The notes under the pieces: model-generated
What the model saw: only the letters and a program-made list of their open reading frames with translations
Told to the model about the DNA's origin: nothing
Database searches by the model: none
Origin: Zhengitettix transpicula
Taxonomy: Eukaryota; Arthropoda; Insecta; Orthoptera; Tetrigidae
NCBI GenBank assembly: GCA_037074705.1
Contig: CM073596.1
Span: 17,938,501-18,002,500, forward strand
Length of the DNA: 64,000 nt
Reading direction: 5' to 3'
Shown: positions 1 through 11,218 of the stretch, piece after piece
Numbering within the stretch: the stretch's first letter is position 1
Layout: every line of letters starts with the position of its first letter
Translations under genes and position numbers: made by a program

Positions 1-568
1 ATAATCGCAACAGAATTGAGTTGATTTGAAATTTGATTTACATCGACTAGAACTTGGACAGAAAAGGTTTTACCGCTTTCAAAGTACGGGTTTATTAACT
101 TATTAAACCAATCGCTCGATTTATCAGCTTTTCTTTTATTGACCACCGACTTTTAAATAAATAGTAATAATTTTTAACTAAAATGTTTTTTTATCTTGTA
201 GTCAACGAATACATGTGGTAACTTAATATATAAAAAATTTGAGTCTTATTTAATCAAGCAGTTTGCTAATATTTTCTATAAATTCAGTTCTGAGAGGATT
301 AAATGGTCAAATTAATGAATCTTGTTGAGATAAATCATTTTATGCCGGTCGGATTAATCAATTGAGTTAATTGAGGGTTATTGTGTGGAAGAAATAAATG
401 GAAATCTTTACACTGTACATAGTTTTGGGTCTGTTTTATATACAGTTTAATGGATGAAAATTTCGCGAATTACAAGGGCACCAAGTATGCGCCAAACTAG
501 TTGATGGAAGATAGATGACCAGATAAACAATGTGCCGATCTGTAATTAAGTACATAGTTTAAATTGAT

Positions 569-586
569 TGCTGCTGCTGCTGCTGC
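569..586 (+). repeat. (TGC)6 microsatellite
   Basis: Six uninterrupted TGC units, just upstream of the GC-richer block at 590-870. Confidence 0.9.
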
Positions 587-589
587 GGA

Positions 590-870
590 GGATAATTTTT
601 TTTGATACTTGCTGCATGTGGGCCAGCTTAACAGGTTGTTAATTACTAGTTATTGTTGCACGCACCGAGGCGGTCTATGACGTCACCTCATTCCTAATTA
701 TTACGTAGTGAGCGTCGACTTCATTAGCAAGGAGGCGTCCTCAATTATCCCCTGAGGCGGATAGCGAAATTACCGCGGGGTAATAACAGTACCAAGGCGG
801 TGGGGCGAGGGATGGTAAATATGGCCGCAAAAATGCGGCGTTCCGATTTTTGCGCGTGAAACGCGTTCAA
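590..870. promoter_or_regulatory. Candidate cis-regulatory block with perfect CRE
   Basis: A GC-richer, low-repeat island in AT-rich surroundings. It holds a perfect TGACGTCA (678-685), TAATTACT/TAATTA-type homeodomain cores around 640-700, and several CpG-containing stretches. There is no open frame and no sign of transposon structure. I infer a possible conserved enhancer from composition and site content only; it may simply be unassigned older sequence. Confidence 0.25.
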
Positions 871-2028
871 TAATAATGATGAAAATTTGTTTGTCATTTA
901 TACTAATATAAAAAAAACGCATCAAGCAAGGCATCAAAACCTTCTCTCTAAATTTCTATTTTTTTGTAGTAGATTTATTCAGAATTTATTTAAAATTAAT
1001 TCACAATTTATTCAAAATTCTTTCCTATAATATAAATAATGTTTGGAAAACTTAATCATTGAAAATTTTCTACAGTCAGTAAATTATGAACCGTTTTCAA
1101 ACAATTACAACGTACTTTCCTATAACTCTGTGGGAGATTTACATTTTTTTTTCTGCGCAAGGATACAGGGAACGTGAGAAAAGAAATCCCTACTAAATAT
1201 TAAGTACCATTCCTGGCCGTAAGGCGTTGGTTGGCGCGAGGTGCAATAAATAACTGAGAAAGGGACCTGACCTGCGGCGAAGCAAGGCCCTTTTTAAAAT
1301 TCACGACCTACTCTAGCTGTTTCTACTACGTCTCACAATTTAAACACAAAGGTGGAAGAAATTCATGGTTTGAGAGGCTGACCCTCTAATGAAACAACAT
1401 CGCACATTTGTGGAGAACATTTGGATTTTGAAAGGTCAATTCCAGTAATAATTTTGTATTAGTCGAGTTTCTTAGAACTAAATTCAAATAATTTGTAACT
1501 ACTATACAGAAACGCGATCACCCTTTGAGGTTACCATAGAAAAATGTGCATGTTTAGATCCTGATTATTGTTTTCAATATAGATAACACACAGGGAGACA
1601 TACATTTTTCTACTTCAGAGGTTACCAAAGATTTTTACTGGCGACCTCCTAAAAATATATTCAAATCCTCTTATCGATGAACCCAAAAATATTTTACTAC
1701 GCTTCCAAATGTCATCCGAACTCGACATTCAAGTTATTTCTCAGTTGGGTAAGATGGAAAATAACATGACTCAAATCAGCTTCAAACATGACGTGTCCCA
1801 CCAATAGTCTTTTTTGTGTGTGTCGAAAAATTTATTTTATTTTAAAAAAGCGTCACCTTTCTTCAAATTCATTGAAACATTATAAATATATTTATTTTCA
1901 TCCATTTTCCATCGTTTTCCAGCAATATGTCGACCACTGCGGGTAGATCTGGACCACTTCGGTGATTATTTGTTGTCAATATCGTGGATATTAAACGTAA
2001 TTTAAACACAGATCTGATAAATTTTCAA

Positions 2029-2301
2029 CAACGATGTTTACTAAAATGAAAAAAATTACGTCTGATTGAAAATATTGAATAAGAAAGATAGTCAATACAG
2101 ACAAAAAAGGGTAATATAAATACCACACAACGTTTCTGGGATCCTTTTTGAGTGTTGTCAATTGACCAGTGCAGTTGTGTTTCTCTAGGCTCTTCTTAGC
2201 ACCTGACGAAAGGCACAAGGATCCCAGAAACGTTGTGTGGTATTTATATTACCCTTTTTTTTGTCTGTATTGGCTATCTTTCTTATTCAACGATGTTTAC
2301 T
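2029..2301. mobile_element. Foldback retroelement copy with 14-bp target duplication (family 1, copy a)
   Basis: Two arms of about 73-75 bp (about 2075-2149 and 2216-2290) are near-identical inverted copies, differing by one base and two extra Ts. Each carries a stretch around AGAAACGTTGTGTGGTATT. The copy is flanked by direct repeats of CAACGATGTTTACT (2029-2042 and 2288-2301), overlapping the last bases of the right arm. A long, clean target duplication indicates integration by target-primed or similar retrotransposition rather than a cut-and-paste TA insertion. Other copies are at 7.55, 48.2, 53.1 and 63.6 kb, with short fragments at 8.6 and 14.5 kb. The inverted arrangement and the CTGANGA...GAAAC motif recall the ends of Penelope-like elements. 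That placement is inference; no coding sequence is present. Confidence 0.7.
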
Positions 2302-3649
2302 TTTGGTAGTGTATTAAGTCCATGGCCAAGATAGAATTCTTAATCGATCGAGTGAATGTTTTAAACATAAAAATAATTTTACTGATATAATTTCTCATCA
2401 GTGTTGTTAAAAACTTGTATTTTAAATTTTGCGAGAAATATTAATTAGCATCACATATTAAATGTAATATTCTCTGAGATCAGGCTATAGTAATTTTAAT
2501 AAAAAATTTGCAGTTATTGAAGCTGTAATCCACTTAACGCTCCTCTTTATTGGAAGAATTTATAGGCAATTATATATAAAATACAATAAAACACATTACC
2601 CGTGCGTTACCTGGAGCTCCGCATACTTCGCGTCGACAGTCTGCCGGTGCAGACTAAACTGTGTAGTTTGACTTGTATTGTTTAACGTCACAATGGACTG
2701 GGTCGTCGCTTCCGCCTTCCGTGACTCCGATTGTTACCTCCTTTGTTTCGGGGAGAAGATTCGTTCGGAACGCCACGTTGCAAGGCTGTTGAAACACGTG
2801 GACTTTAACCTGGAAATATACAAAGTAAATGGTCACGTTCACACGGAAACCAAAAACATTCGTGCTTAAATGAGCGATGAGCTCGAAACTTTTGTTATCG
2901 AGATCGGGCGGAGACAAGACTTAGAAATGAAAATTGAGGCACGAAATCTTGTATTTGGTTTCATTGTACTTATAATAATAAAAATCGTAATTTGTGGAAG
3001 AGTGAGCAGAGTCCAATTTTTGAGCGAACAGGAACAACACTACACCGATTGATTTTACGATAACACGATAAACTCGGAGAAACAAAATAGTTTCACAAAA
3101 AAACCACGCAGAGTGATTCAATAATTTTTTGTGGTATTTGTCTAACCGCTATTTCATTGCAGAAACGTCGTTCACGTCTCATTTCCATGCTCATATAAAA
3201 ATTATGCCGATGATGTCTCTCGCATTTTCGTTATAGGCTACAATGCAAATATTTTGAGAAATATGCGTTGGCCTTACAGCCAAATACAAAACTTGAGTTA
3301 CACACAGTCTATTTAACATCGCTTCCTCCTGCCGCTGTCGTATTCTGTTTGTATTTGGGGAGAGTGCTGTGTCATCGCGATCGCGTAGCTTGATACAGAA
3401 ACGTTTTCTGTAGAATTAGGAAAGATATGCTCATGTTGAGTCAATGCGAACAATACTTTGGACGGAGCCACCAGGAATTGTACGTATCAGCGTGATTTTA
3501 GTTTTTCCTCTTTTTTTTGGCAACGTATGCCTTATACTTTACTTTAGAGTAAATAATTCGACAATGTAACATCGCATCTCGTATCACTGGGGAAGACTTG
3601 GCAAAGAAGTCTGTTTGAAAATAAAAAATGCTCCTAGATTGTTGTGTTT
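2302..3649. other. No recognisable gene
   Basis: At 2650-2920 short open frames overlap on both strands (87 codons on -, 63 codons on +). Neither resembles a known protein, and such mirrored frames are a composition effect. The rest is AT-rich noncoding DNA. Confidence 0.5.
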
Positions 3650-3654
3650 TTTTT

Positions 3655-3955
3655 TTAGGCCGGTGGGAGTGCCGCCGCCCATGGCTACCGTTGCCCGCGT
3701 GTGGGCGACTAAACTCGTCTTCGGACCTTCCTTGCAACACCGGCCGTGGAATAATTGGCCCAGAGACCTGCTTGCCACAGGAAATACCACAACGGTTACT
3801 CACGGTCTAAATCGACGACGAAAATCTGTCCTGTAATCTGGGTCGCCATGTGCACCTCAGGCAACCTGGATGGCTCCCAGGATCAATGTTCGCCCTCGCA
3901 CTGTTCCCGATAAACTGGTTCCTACTTTTAAAGGGGATAAGCAATAAAAAAAACT
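3655..3955 (+). repeat. GC-rich retroposon-like fragment with A-rich end
   Basis: A block markedly richer in G and C than its flanks ends in GCAATAAAAAAAA near 3941-3953, a polyadenylation-like signal merging into an A run. This looks like the 3' end of a reverse-transcribed sequence (LINE 3' region, SINE or processed transcript). No second copy was found in the window and no coding similarity was recognised, so the class is open. Confidence 0.35.
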
Positions 3956-4192
3956 AGTGACATATTAAGTAAAACAGCTGATTACAATGTTTGGTAGACT
4001 GATTGAATCTGTCTTACCGCGAGTCGGAGCCACTTATTATTCGTCCAGCTTATTTTTAAGCTTCATCTGAAGTGCATTACTTCTCTTTCAAATGCTTCTT
4101 AGTCATTTTTTGTTGTCTCTCTGATACAGCTTTAGAAACGATTGGCATGGGCATACGATACGGTAAGAGTTGTCCGCTATTCCTGCAGTATC

Positions 4193-4510
4193 AGTCGGCC
4201 AGCTGCCTCCTAAGCTGGTCGAGGCATGGAGAATGGAAGACTGCGTTCTCACAGAAACCCTCCCCCCCCCCCTCTCCAGCACTCGGAAGAGCGTGGGACA
4301 AGTACCTGCTGCCCGACGTACCTGATGCAGGTTTTCTAGGGTTTATCCTGCATCACTTTTAGGCGAATGCCGGGTGGGATCCTTAAATTACAGCCCGGGC
4401 GCCCTGTTGACCCTTGGTTACCTTGCTCTACCCTTCCGTATTCCTTCCTATGCTATTAAACGGGAGTTGCCACCATATTAATTACTCTCACGTCACTATA
4501 AAAAAATAAA
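4193..4510 (+). mobile_element. Family B retroposon copy
   Basis: The copy starts near GTCGGCCAGCTGCCTCCTAA and ends in an A-rich tail (about 4500-4510). It shares its order of motifs with 42,434-42,790: GTCGAGGCA, AGAGCGTGGGACAA, CTGATGCAG, CATCACTTTTAGG, GAGTTGCCACCAT. The A tail and the 5'-truncated reverse copy at 41.65 kb point to a non-LTR mode of spread. It contains a C homopolymer at about 4261-4271. A 96-codon frame through this region is incidental. Confidence 0.6.
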
Positions 4511-7500
4511 ATCGTTCGTCAACTTTCATAATGCCCCAATGTTGAAATTATCTATGGTTTCCAATACTTGTCTGTCTGGGTTTGTCCACGTACTAGATTT
4601 GTAGCTAAAGTAAATTAAAGAAAAACAGCATATTTGTCACTCGTGTTATTTTTATTCTTAAGGTAAATAGAGATGAATATGAAGGCAGGAAAAATAAAAA
4701 CCCTCACATCTTTCGTTTGTTTTGAAATGTTATACGAAATAACTGGGACCTAGTAAATATACTCAGTGTAAACACGCAAAGATAAGACAGGTATTCCCGT
4801 GTTTTTTTGATGAAATTGTGAATACGTTAAACGAGTTTCGTGTGTAGGTAGAAACGATAACCGTCGTACATGTGCACTGGACGTCTGACACGTACACTTT
4901 CCCAGACAATTTCCTGCGTTTCTCCTTTGACTTCCTGCCATGTAATGACCAGTTACCGTCACAGGTCCCTAAGGACGATCACTGTTCGCCATTGTCCTCG
5001 TGTTATGACCCATGAGAAGTCGCTCATCCCGCCGACGTGGGAACGGCACTCAGTTTCGCTTCTCCGTTTCAAGGCGTTTTAAATTCTCCTTAATCCCATT
5101 TTATAATTCAGCATTTGCTTCTCTTCTCTTCATTCGGCATTTTATTTTTATCTTTACATTATATTCCTATTAGTATAAGGACTGGACGGAATATCTTTGT
5201 CCAGATTTCCCTGAGAACTCCCTCCTCATTAAACGTTGAGAAAATCAACCTCTTGGAAAGTAATTGTTATTCTGAAATAAAACACTTGGCATGAGGTAAA
5301 TTGTATCGTGCATTTGTCTTGGTCTATGAAATGTCGATGTTAAATATTTCTCGGAAAAAAAAATTCAGGCTGGGAAAAATTTCAATCTTATTAATTTTTC
5401 ATAAATAATATGTTTTACTCAGTAAAATTCCAACCATATTATTATTTGTTTCGATTATCTTGTGTTTATGAAACTAAAAGGAATTTGGCAGTCCTCTTTG
5501 CTCCATTATTTCAACAAAGACTTGTTTTATAATACTATTAATTTCTCATCTCTTCTCTTGGGAAATTTTCTTCGTACTCGTTCTTCAAAGAAATTGTTTT
5601 TATTATCAATTTTACTATGTTACAGAATACTGAGTTACCAAATATGTTGTGACACAAATGTTTTCAGACATCTTCAAAAATAATGGATTATAATATATAA
5701 TATAATATTATAAATAATGGATTATTATATTAGTAATATAAAATATTTGTGAAAAATATTTGTATCCTACGAACAATTACGTTTGTGAATATATCGGAAA
5801 TATATATTATACATTTACGACCTAATATTATCCGTCAAAGGCATTAAAATCCCTAAAAAAATTTCTATAATTACGTTCCTACCTTAATTTAGTATTTCAT
5901 CAATTAGTTAAACAATTATAACACATTGTTTTGAAAGAGTAAATTGAACTTTAATTAATTTAATTTAAATCGCTTTGGAACCAATATATCCTAATTATTT
6001 AAATATTTAATAAATACATTAATTAAAGCAGAAACCTATTTATATAAATTTCCGAGTTAATTTGTGTATGTGTGTTTTAGAAGCGTCAGTTTGATTGGTA
6101 ATTAGGTAGAAAGCGTGTATGTTTCATTCGTTTAACGAATGATGATGATGATAATAATAACCAATAATTACAACCTCTAGTTGTAGCAGTGATTTACCTT
6201 AACAAATGTTTATTGCCTTGAATTTATTGGTTCCTCAGTACTCGTTAATAAGAGAAGTTATTTCCTTATTTACTGGAAGGAAGCTGAAACACTGAGGTGT
6301 CCATATTTTTCCTGAGAGAAGTGTAAGTCTTGTATATAAGGAAGTGTCTTATCTCAGGGGTACTCGTTTAGCATTTCTCCTCACGCACTTCCTCTCTTTG
6401 ATATGAAGGATCTTCTGCGTTAGGTTTTATCTCTGGCTCTCTGAGAGGGAGCGTGTATGTTATCTCTGACTATCGGCAACTTTACGACCTCAACACTGCT
6501 TTTATAGATACTTTGGTGATCAACTGAAGAGGCCTGGTGTAACATGTTACTTTTATGATTAAGACCTACCCCGCTTCGAGAAGTAGTTAATTATTAAGTT
6601 TTAAATGAGCATCTGACAAATTTAAAGAAGTCTGAATACTGCTTATAGAGGAATACAGTAAATTGATTTGCCCTTACTATAATTAAATCGTCTCTAAAAT
6701 TTGATTGTTTATGTATTATTGTAATCGAACACTGAAATATTCTATGATTTGCGTGGTTTATTTTTTATCCAGATCCAATTCTGAATCGTCTCCTTCTCAG
6801 CCAATTTCTAGGTTGCGTGCTGTTTAAATTGCGAACTGCACGTCTTTCCAGAGCCAATTGGCCGTGGTTAATAATAAATGTTGCTTTCTCCCATCCTCCA
6901 CTACCCCTTTCTCCTCCTTATCCACATTCTTTTCGAATTGGAAGCTTTCGTGTGTCGTTTCTATTTAATCTGTAGCACGTTTTATTTCGTGAGGTCAGGC
7001 GAGACTATTAACACCTGCGTAAAAAAAGGCGTGGATCAGAGGGAAACTTTTTTTTGCGGAGGGCGGAAAAATTACATTCCGCCACCGCTCCACTTACTGC
7101 GCTTACGTTATACGTTTTAAAAATACCATAAAGTGATATTTAGCGAGAATTTCAATTAAAATTCTCAGTTTTTATAATCAGTTCTTTCATATTAGATACC
7201 AGAAGGTAAAGAACACAGACGGGGACAATTTGTAGCCATGAAGGCCAAGCATTTAATTTCATAGTCATCCATTAAGAGTAATATAAACTTTTAATCTAAT
7301 TTGAACAAAAATTAAATATTTTTACATTGCTCAAGCTTACATAATTTTATCTGTAATTTTTATTTCCCTTGTTAGCATCTTAAAACATTTTCCATTACTT
7401 CTGATAACGGGAGCCTCCTGTCTCATTCGAAAATTTTCTGTACGCCAACTGAAATAATTTTTAATACTCTTATATACTTAATAATTTTAAAATAATATTA

Positions 7501-7539
7501 GGCTACATGAACATTTTGCAGACTGTTCTCTAATTATTG
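4511..7539. other. Long AT-rich noncoding stretch
   Basis: No coding similarity. At 5685-5760 there is a low-complexity ATAATGGATTAT-type duplication, and at 6136-6160 GATGATGATGATAATAATAA. A slightly GC-richer patch lies at 6,880-7,120. No repeat family from elsewhere in the window was recognised here. Confidence 0.5.
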
Positions 7540-7718
7540 AAAATATGTAACAAGAAAAATACAGACAAAAGAAGAGATGATTTAAATACCACACAACGTC
7601 TCTGGAAACTTTGTTCAGGTGGAAAAAAAACCAACTAAGAGCGAAACAATCACACACGTCAGTTAACAAACTTGAAAGCATCACTTCTTTTGTCTGTATT
7701 TGGCTAATTTTCTTTTTA
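7540..7718. mobile_element. Foldback family 1, copy b (diverged)
   Basis: The left arm (about 7540-7622) contains ATACAGACAAAAG and AAATACCACACAACGT in reverse orientation. The short right arm (about 7679-7718) carries TTTTGTCTGTATTTGGCTA. It is the same family as the copy at 2.03-2.3 kb but more diverged, and the middle is different. A 65-codon - strand frame here is a by-product. Confidence 0.6.
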
Positions 7719-7962
7719 TTAATTTTTAAAACATTAATGAAAATATGTATTGCCTAATGCAGACAACTGTTGAAAAATACTATTGTAAATTTTAAAGCTG
7801 CATTTCACACAGCTCGCCATTATACCATTCATACCTCTTTAGATGGAGGGAATATATTATAATGTACTGTCGTACTGGAAAAAGGACATTATTTATTTAT
7901 GTATTACGGATTTTAAGATGTCTATATTAATATGTTTAACACACATTGCGATTCATTCAAAA

Positions 7963-8043
7963 CTAATATATTTGTTTTTTTATTCTTTTAGGTAAGTTCA
8001 CTGATGGCAATTGCATCGGACCGTTGATTTCTTTATCGTAAGT
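7963..8043 (+). other. Recursive splice site (ratchet point) 1 with 46-nt RS-exon
   Basis: A 3' splice site abuts a 5' splice site. A pyrimidine-rich tract at 7971-7989 ends in TAG (AG at 7990-7991) and runs straight into GTAAGT at 7992-7997. A CTAAT branchpoint match sits at 7963-7967, with its branch A about 25 nt from the AG. A second donor, GTAAGT, starts at 8038, so 7992-8037 would be a 46-nt RS-exon competing with regeneration of the upstream donor. Known: insect long introns use such sites to be removed in steps, with the zero-length exon leaving no trace in mRNA. Inferred: this site lies inside a long + strand intron. The 46-nt segment has stops in two of three frames, so stable inclusion in a coding mRNA would usually be disruptive. 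No RNA evidence is available here. Confidence 0.6.
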
Positions 8044-8596
8044 AAACTATTAGCATACGCCATTAAAAGCTTTTATTCTGTTCTACTTACTAGCTTATTA
8101 GCAAGAAAGCAGTACGGCTAGGAGTTTTCAGTTGGGGGATTAAATCATTTTCATTTTCTCATGATTTCAAACACGTTAATGCATCTGTAGAATTGGGTCC
8201 TGAAATTATAAAATGGTCTAAATATTACCAACAATTTCCCTATATATAGTTTTTGTTTTCAATAATCACAGATTATAAAAATACGTCATATATGAAGTTA
8301 ATATTCCCCGCGACTCTGAAGATAATGCCAGTAATACAATTTGTATAATTATAAAAAATAAAATTGTTTTTTTCTCTCGTGTATGAAGAATAGAAACTGA
8401 AATCTATAATTAGTGGAATTTGTGTACTGGAAATAAGGCCTTGATTACAGTATTCTTAATTCCGACCGTTCCCAGTCTTACGAAAATGAAAAATTGGATA
8501 ATTATTTGAAAATATAAAACGTCTGTTTTAGATGAAAACTAACGAAAAGGCTAAAAAAAAGTAGCCCATTAACTGGAAAAATTAAGTGATATAATA

Positions 8597-8627
8597 AAAA
8601 TCACACAACATTTCTGCAATCCTCGTT
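8597..8627 (-). mobile_element. Short fragment of foldback family 1
   Basis: About 30 bases resemble the ACCACACAACGTTTCTGGGATCC section of the family, with several changes. It is too short to classify without the other copies. Confidence 0.3.
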
Positions 8628-9937
8628 ATTTATAGTAAAGTGTTGAAGGAACTAGAATTCAACCAGGTTCATGCGTGCAAAAATGCGGTTGTACATCATA
8701 TGATTTTATTTCTGAGTATGCAGTGTAAATGAAAAACATTTTCTCGAATTTATTCTTCGGGAAATTTTTCAGACGTTTGGTAATAGACGGGTAGCATTAA
8801 ACAACAATAAACCGTCAAATTTGTTTTGGAAGGTCCGGGCATCAAAACTTTCCATACATTTTATAATTTGGTTTTCTTCCCGGAATATTTTTCAACTATT
8901 TAAGTCCTTCACGTGAAAATGATCATAATTTGATTGCGCGTGTAAAGAGGTTTTATTTTAGTAGTTGGAGTTCTTCATTTGCCAAGACCTGTGCTTATTT
9001 TTTTACTTACATTTTAAAACGGGAGACGCAATTTATGTAGATTGCCTTTCTCTTATGTGGAATTGGTTATTTCCAGGCGTCTCAGTGTTGTCTCTCTCTT
9101 CGATTCCACGAAACCATCGTGACGCAGACGCAGATAGGATTGACTGAAACGGATCCAATAATTTCCTTCCCAGTTGGCATTGAGAACAATGGCGTATCCA
9201 CTACGGCAGCAGTGTACATCGAATACACCACGTACAGAATGCAGACTTAAATGGAAATACATAGAAACTTTTTGGTTCCAGAATTATTAAAAAACTACCA
9301 AGCTGATGAAACTGTGATTGAAATGCGCCCACGATCTTTCTTAGTACTCCTCCACACATGATCTAGTTTCATCGTGTTTCTATTTATCCACGTTGACCCT
9401 GGGTTGCGGAGGATTTCTTCTTCTTCTGGCTGACTTTGTTCGCGGTTTCTTACTGTCCGAAGTTAGAGAAAGAATGAAAAAAGTAAAGAAAGCTAACTCT
9501 CCCCCGTCTAGTGATAAAAACTTTTGCCACATCAGTCTTCGTTTACCGCCACGAGTCCAAACTCTGGCCGTTGTCAGATCTAACAAAGTTTCGGAATAAG
9601 AACTCTTGATAAGTCTCGAGATTTTAGGCGTTACGGGAAAATGGCAGTGTCTGCCAGAGACAATGCAACGTCTTGAAAGTGGGTCAAAACGTTTTCGGAG
9701 AAACGTGCACATTACGATTATATCTTTATTGTTATCTGCACAAACATATTCATATGAACTGTACATCGTAATGTAAATGTATTCGTGATCAAAATACGAT
9801 TAAATTTGTTACTAATTTTTTTTAATAATTTTGCATTATTATTAATAAATTATTATTATTCTCCGTAATGCAAATTTTGCGGTATACACTATATATGTAA
9901 GTGATACGCAACTATGGCTGATTTATGATTTGATTAT
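8628..9937. other. Noncoding stretch with two GC-richer patches
   Basis: Patches at about 9,040-9,250 and 9,380-9,700 are GC-richer and hold mirrored open frames (128 codons on - and 68 on + overlap at 9.4-9.77 kb). The predicted peptides are rich in R, S and K and resemble nothing I recognise. They could be unique regulatory DNA or decayed transposon sequence. Confidence 0.4.
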
Positions 9938-9943
9938 ATATAT

Positions 9944-11218
9944 TGTAATAACCACATAAAGGCCTAGAAATAAAAAAAATTATATTTATATTTTAACAAA
10001 CAATTTTTATTAACAATTATCAGAATTTACAACAGAATTTATTATTTAATATTGTAAAAAAGATCTCTTTCTCTCATGGGTTTCTACTGGGTTTGATAAC
10101 GGACAGAATTTAAATATTAAAAGAACCCAACATTTATCTTTCTAAATTAAACAGAAGTATCGACGAAACTTATTAACGAACTTATTCTATAGATTGCTTC
10201 TAAATTTACAAGAGTTTATTTTATTAACACAAGAAGAGAACGATATCTGACTGTATCCTTTAATTACGTTTACACATGTTTATACGATAAATTTCAACTC
10301 ACGATTTCTCAGGAACCCTTGGCTCGTTCATTAAACACGCACTTTATAGATTGGACGTTTACACACACTGACTCTAACACATATTCCTGGTTCGACGATA
10401 GCTGGTTCTCCATACTAGGTGAAGGAGATCCCAGTTGCTCGTGGTGACACTACTCGACGCTGGATGTTGTATCCTGGTCTCCTACCATTGAAGACTGGTC
10501 AAATTTTGATACTAATACAGATTGAACTTCTGCATATGAAAATGTTTATAGTTGAATAATTTTCTATTTCTCTCGCAGGCTGCTTTCTTTCTCCATACCC
10601 CCCGCTCTGACACTCATCTCCAACTAACTTACAAGTTCGATGCCCACAGCATCTCTCTCTTACGCTGACTGACCCACGATGCTCACAGCACACTTCTCCC
10701 ACGCTGACTGAATCACAATAGTTTATCGCTTGCATTTATACTACTAGCCTCCTCTCGTTCCCTTTTGTTCCAAGACCCACGTCGCATCTTCGCGGTGACA
10801 GAATCTCCACTACTGAGATTTACAATCTGCAGCTGCAGTTCCTTAGCAAAATAGCTAGCCCCTCCGTCATGTTACATCGAGACAGGACCCGCAATTACTT
10901 TGCCCCCTCAATTACTCTGGACTTGTCGTCCTCACAAGACTTGCATAAGACCTTTCCTTACAAATCCTAAGTAAATACGCCACTTGTCAGGCCATTAATC
11001 AGAGACAATAGCCTGCCCTGGGACCGGCTACTCGAATGCCTTTCTTAAACCGATACCTCTTGCGCTTGCAACTTCCTGTGCCGACCCAGACCCTTCATCC
11101 GAAATAAATGTCTTGCCGCTCTGTCTTGTCACATCGAGACAGGACCCGTAATTACTTTGCCCTTGCGTCCTCTTCCCAACATGTGCGCTGTTCCGAAACA
11201 ATGCATTCCCTCAATGCA
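9944..11218 (-). mobile_element. Solo LTR-like copy in an AT-dinucleotide tract (LTR family copy 1)
   Basis: Read on +, it begins TGTAATAAC directly after ATATATAT and ends ...TGCA before another TATATAT run. It shares ordered blocks with 62,492-63,424 and with the reverse of 27,283-28,261: ACTGGGTTTGATAA near 10,090, GAGAACGATATCTGACT near 10,235. It therefore runs opposite to the 27.3 kb copy, which has a primer-binding site. At about 1.28 kb it is longer than the 979-bp copy. Part of the excess is internal repetition: two ~39-bp units at 10,639-10,719, and a direct repeat containing ATCGAGACAGGACCCG at about 10,869-10,910 and 11,126-11,160. The right boundary is uncertain. Confidence 0.5.
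10639..10719. repeat. Two tandem units of about 39 bp
   Basis: GCCCACAGCATCT...ACGCTGACTG and GCTCACAGCACAC...ACGCTGACTG are adjacent diverged copies inside the LTR-like element. Confidence 0.5.

Larger units (their letters stand above)
1..2028. other. Noncoding stretch with one GC-richer block
   Basis: No open frame of note. The stretch is AT-rich apart from 590-870, described separately. It contains a (TGC)6 run at 569-586 and otherwise unique-looking sequence. Nothing resembles a promoter with a linked coding exon. Confidence 0.6.

Noticed and set aside
4630..4670. Ratchet-like T-rich tract then TTAAG|GTAAAT
   Set aside because: The acceptor is AAG rather than YAG and the donor is weak.
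9380..9766. 128-codon - strand frame
   Set aside because: Low-complexity basic peptide with a mirrored + frame in a GC-richer patch; no domain, no splice context.
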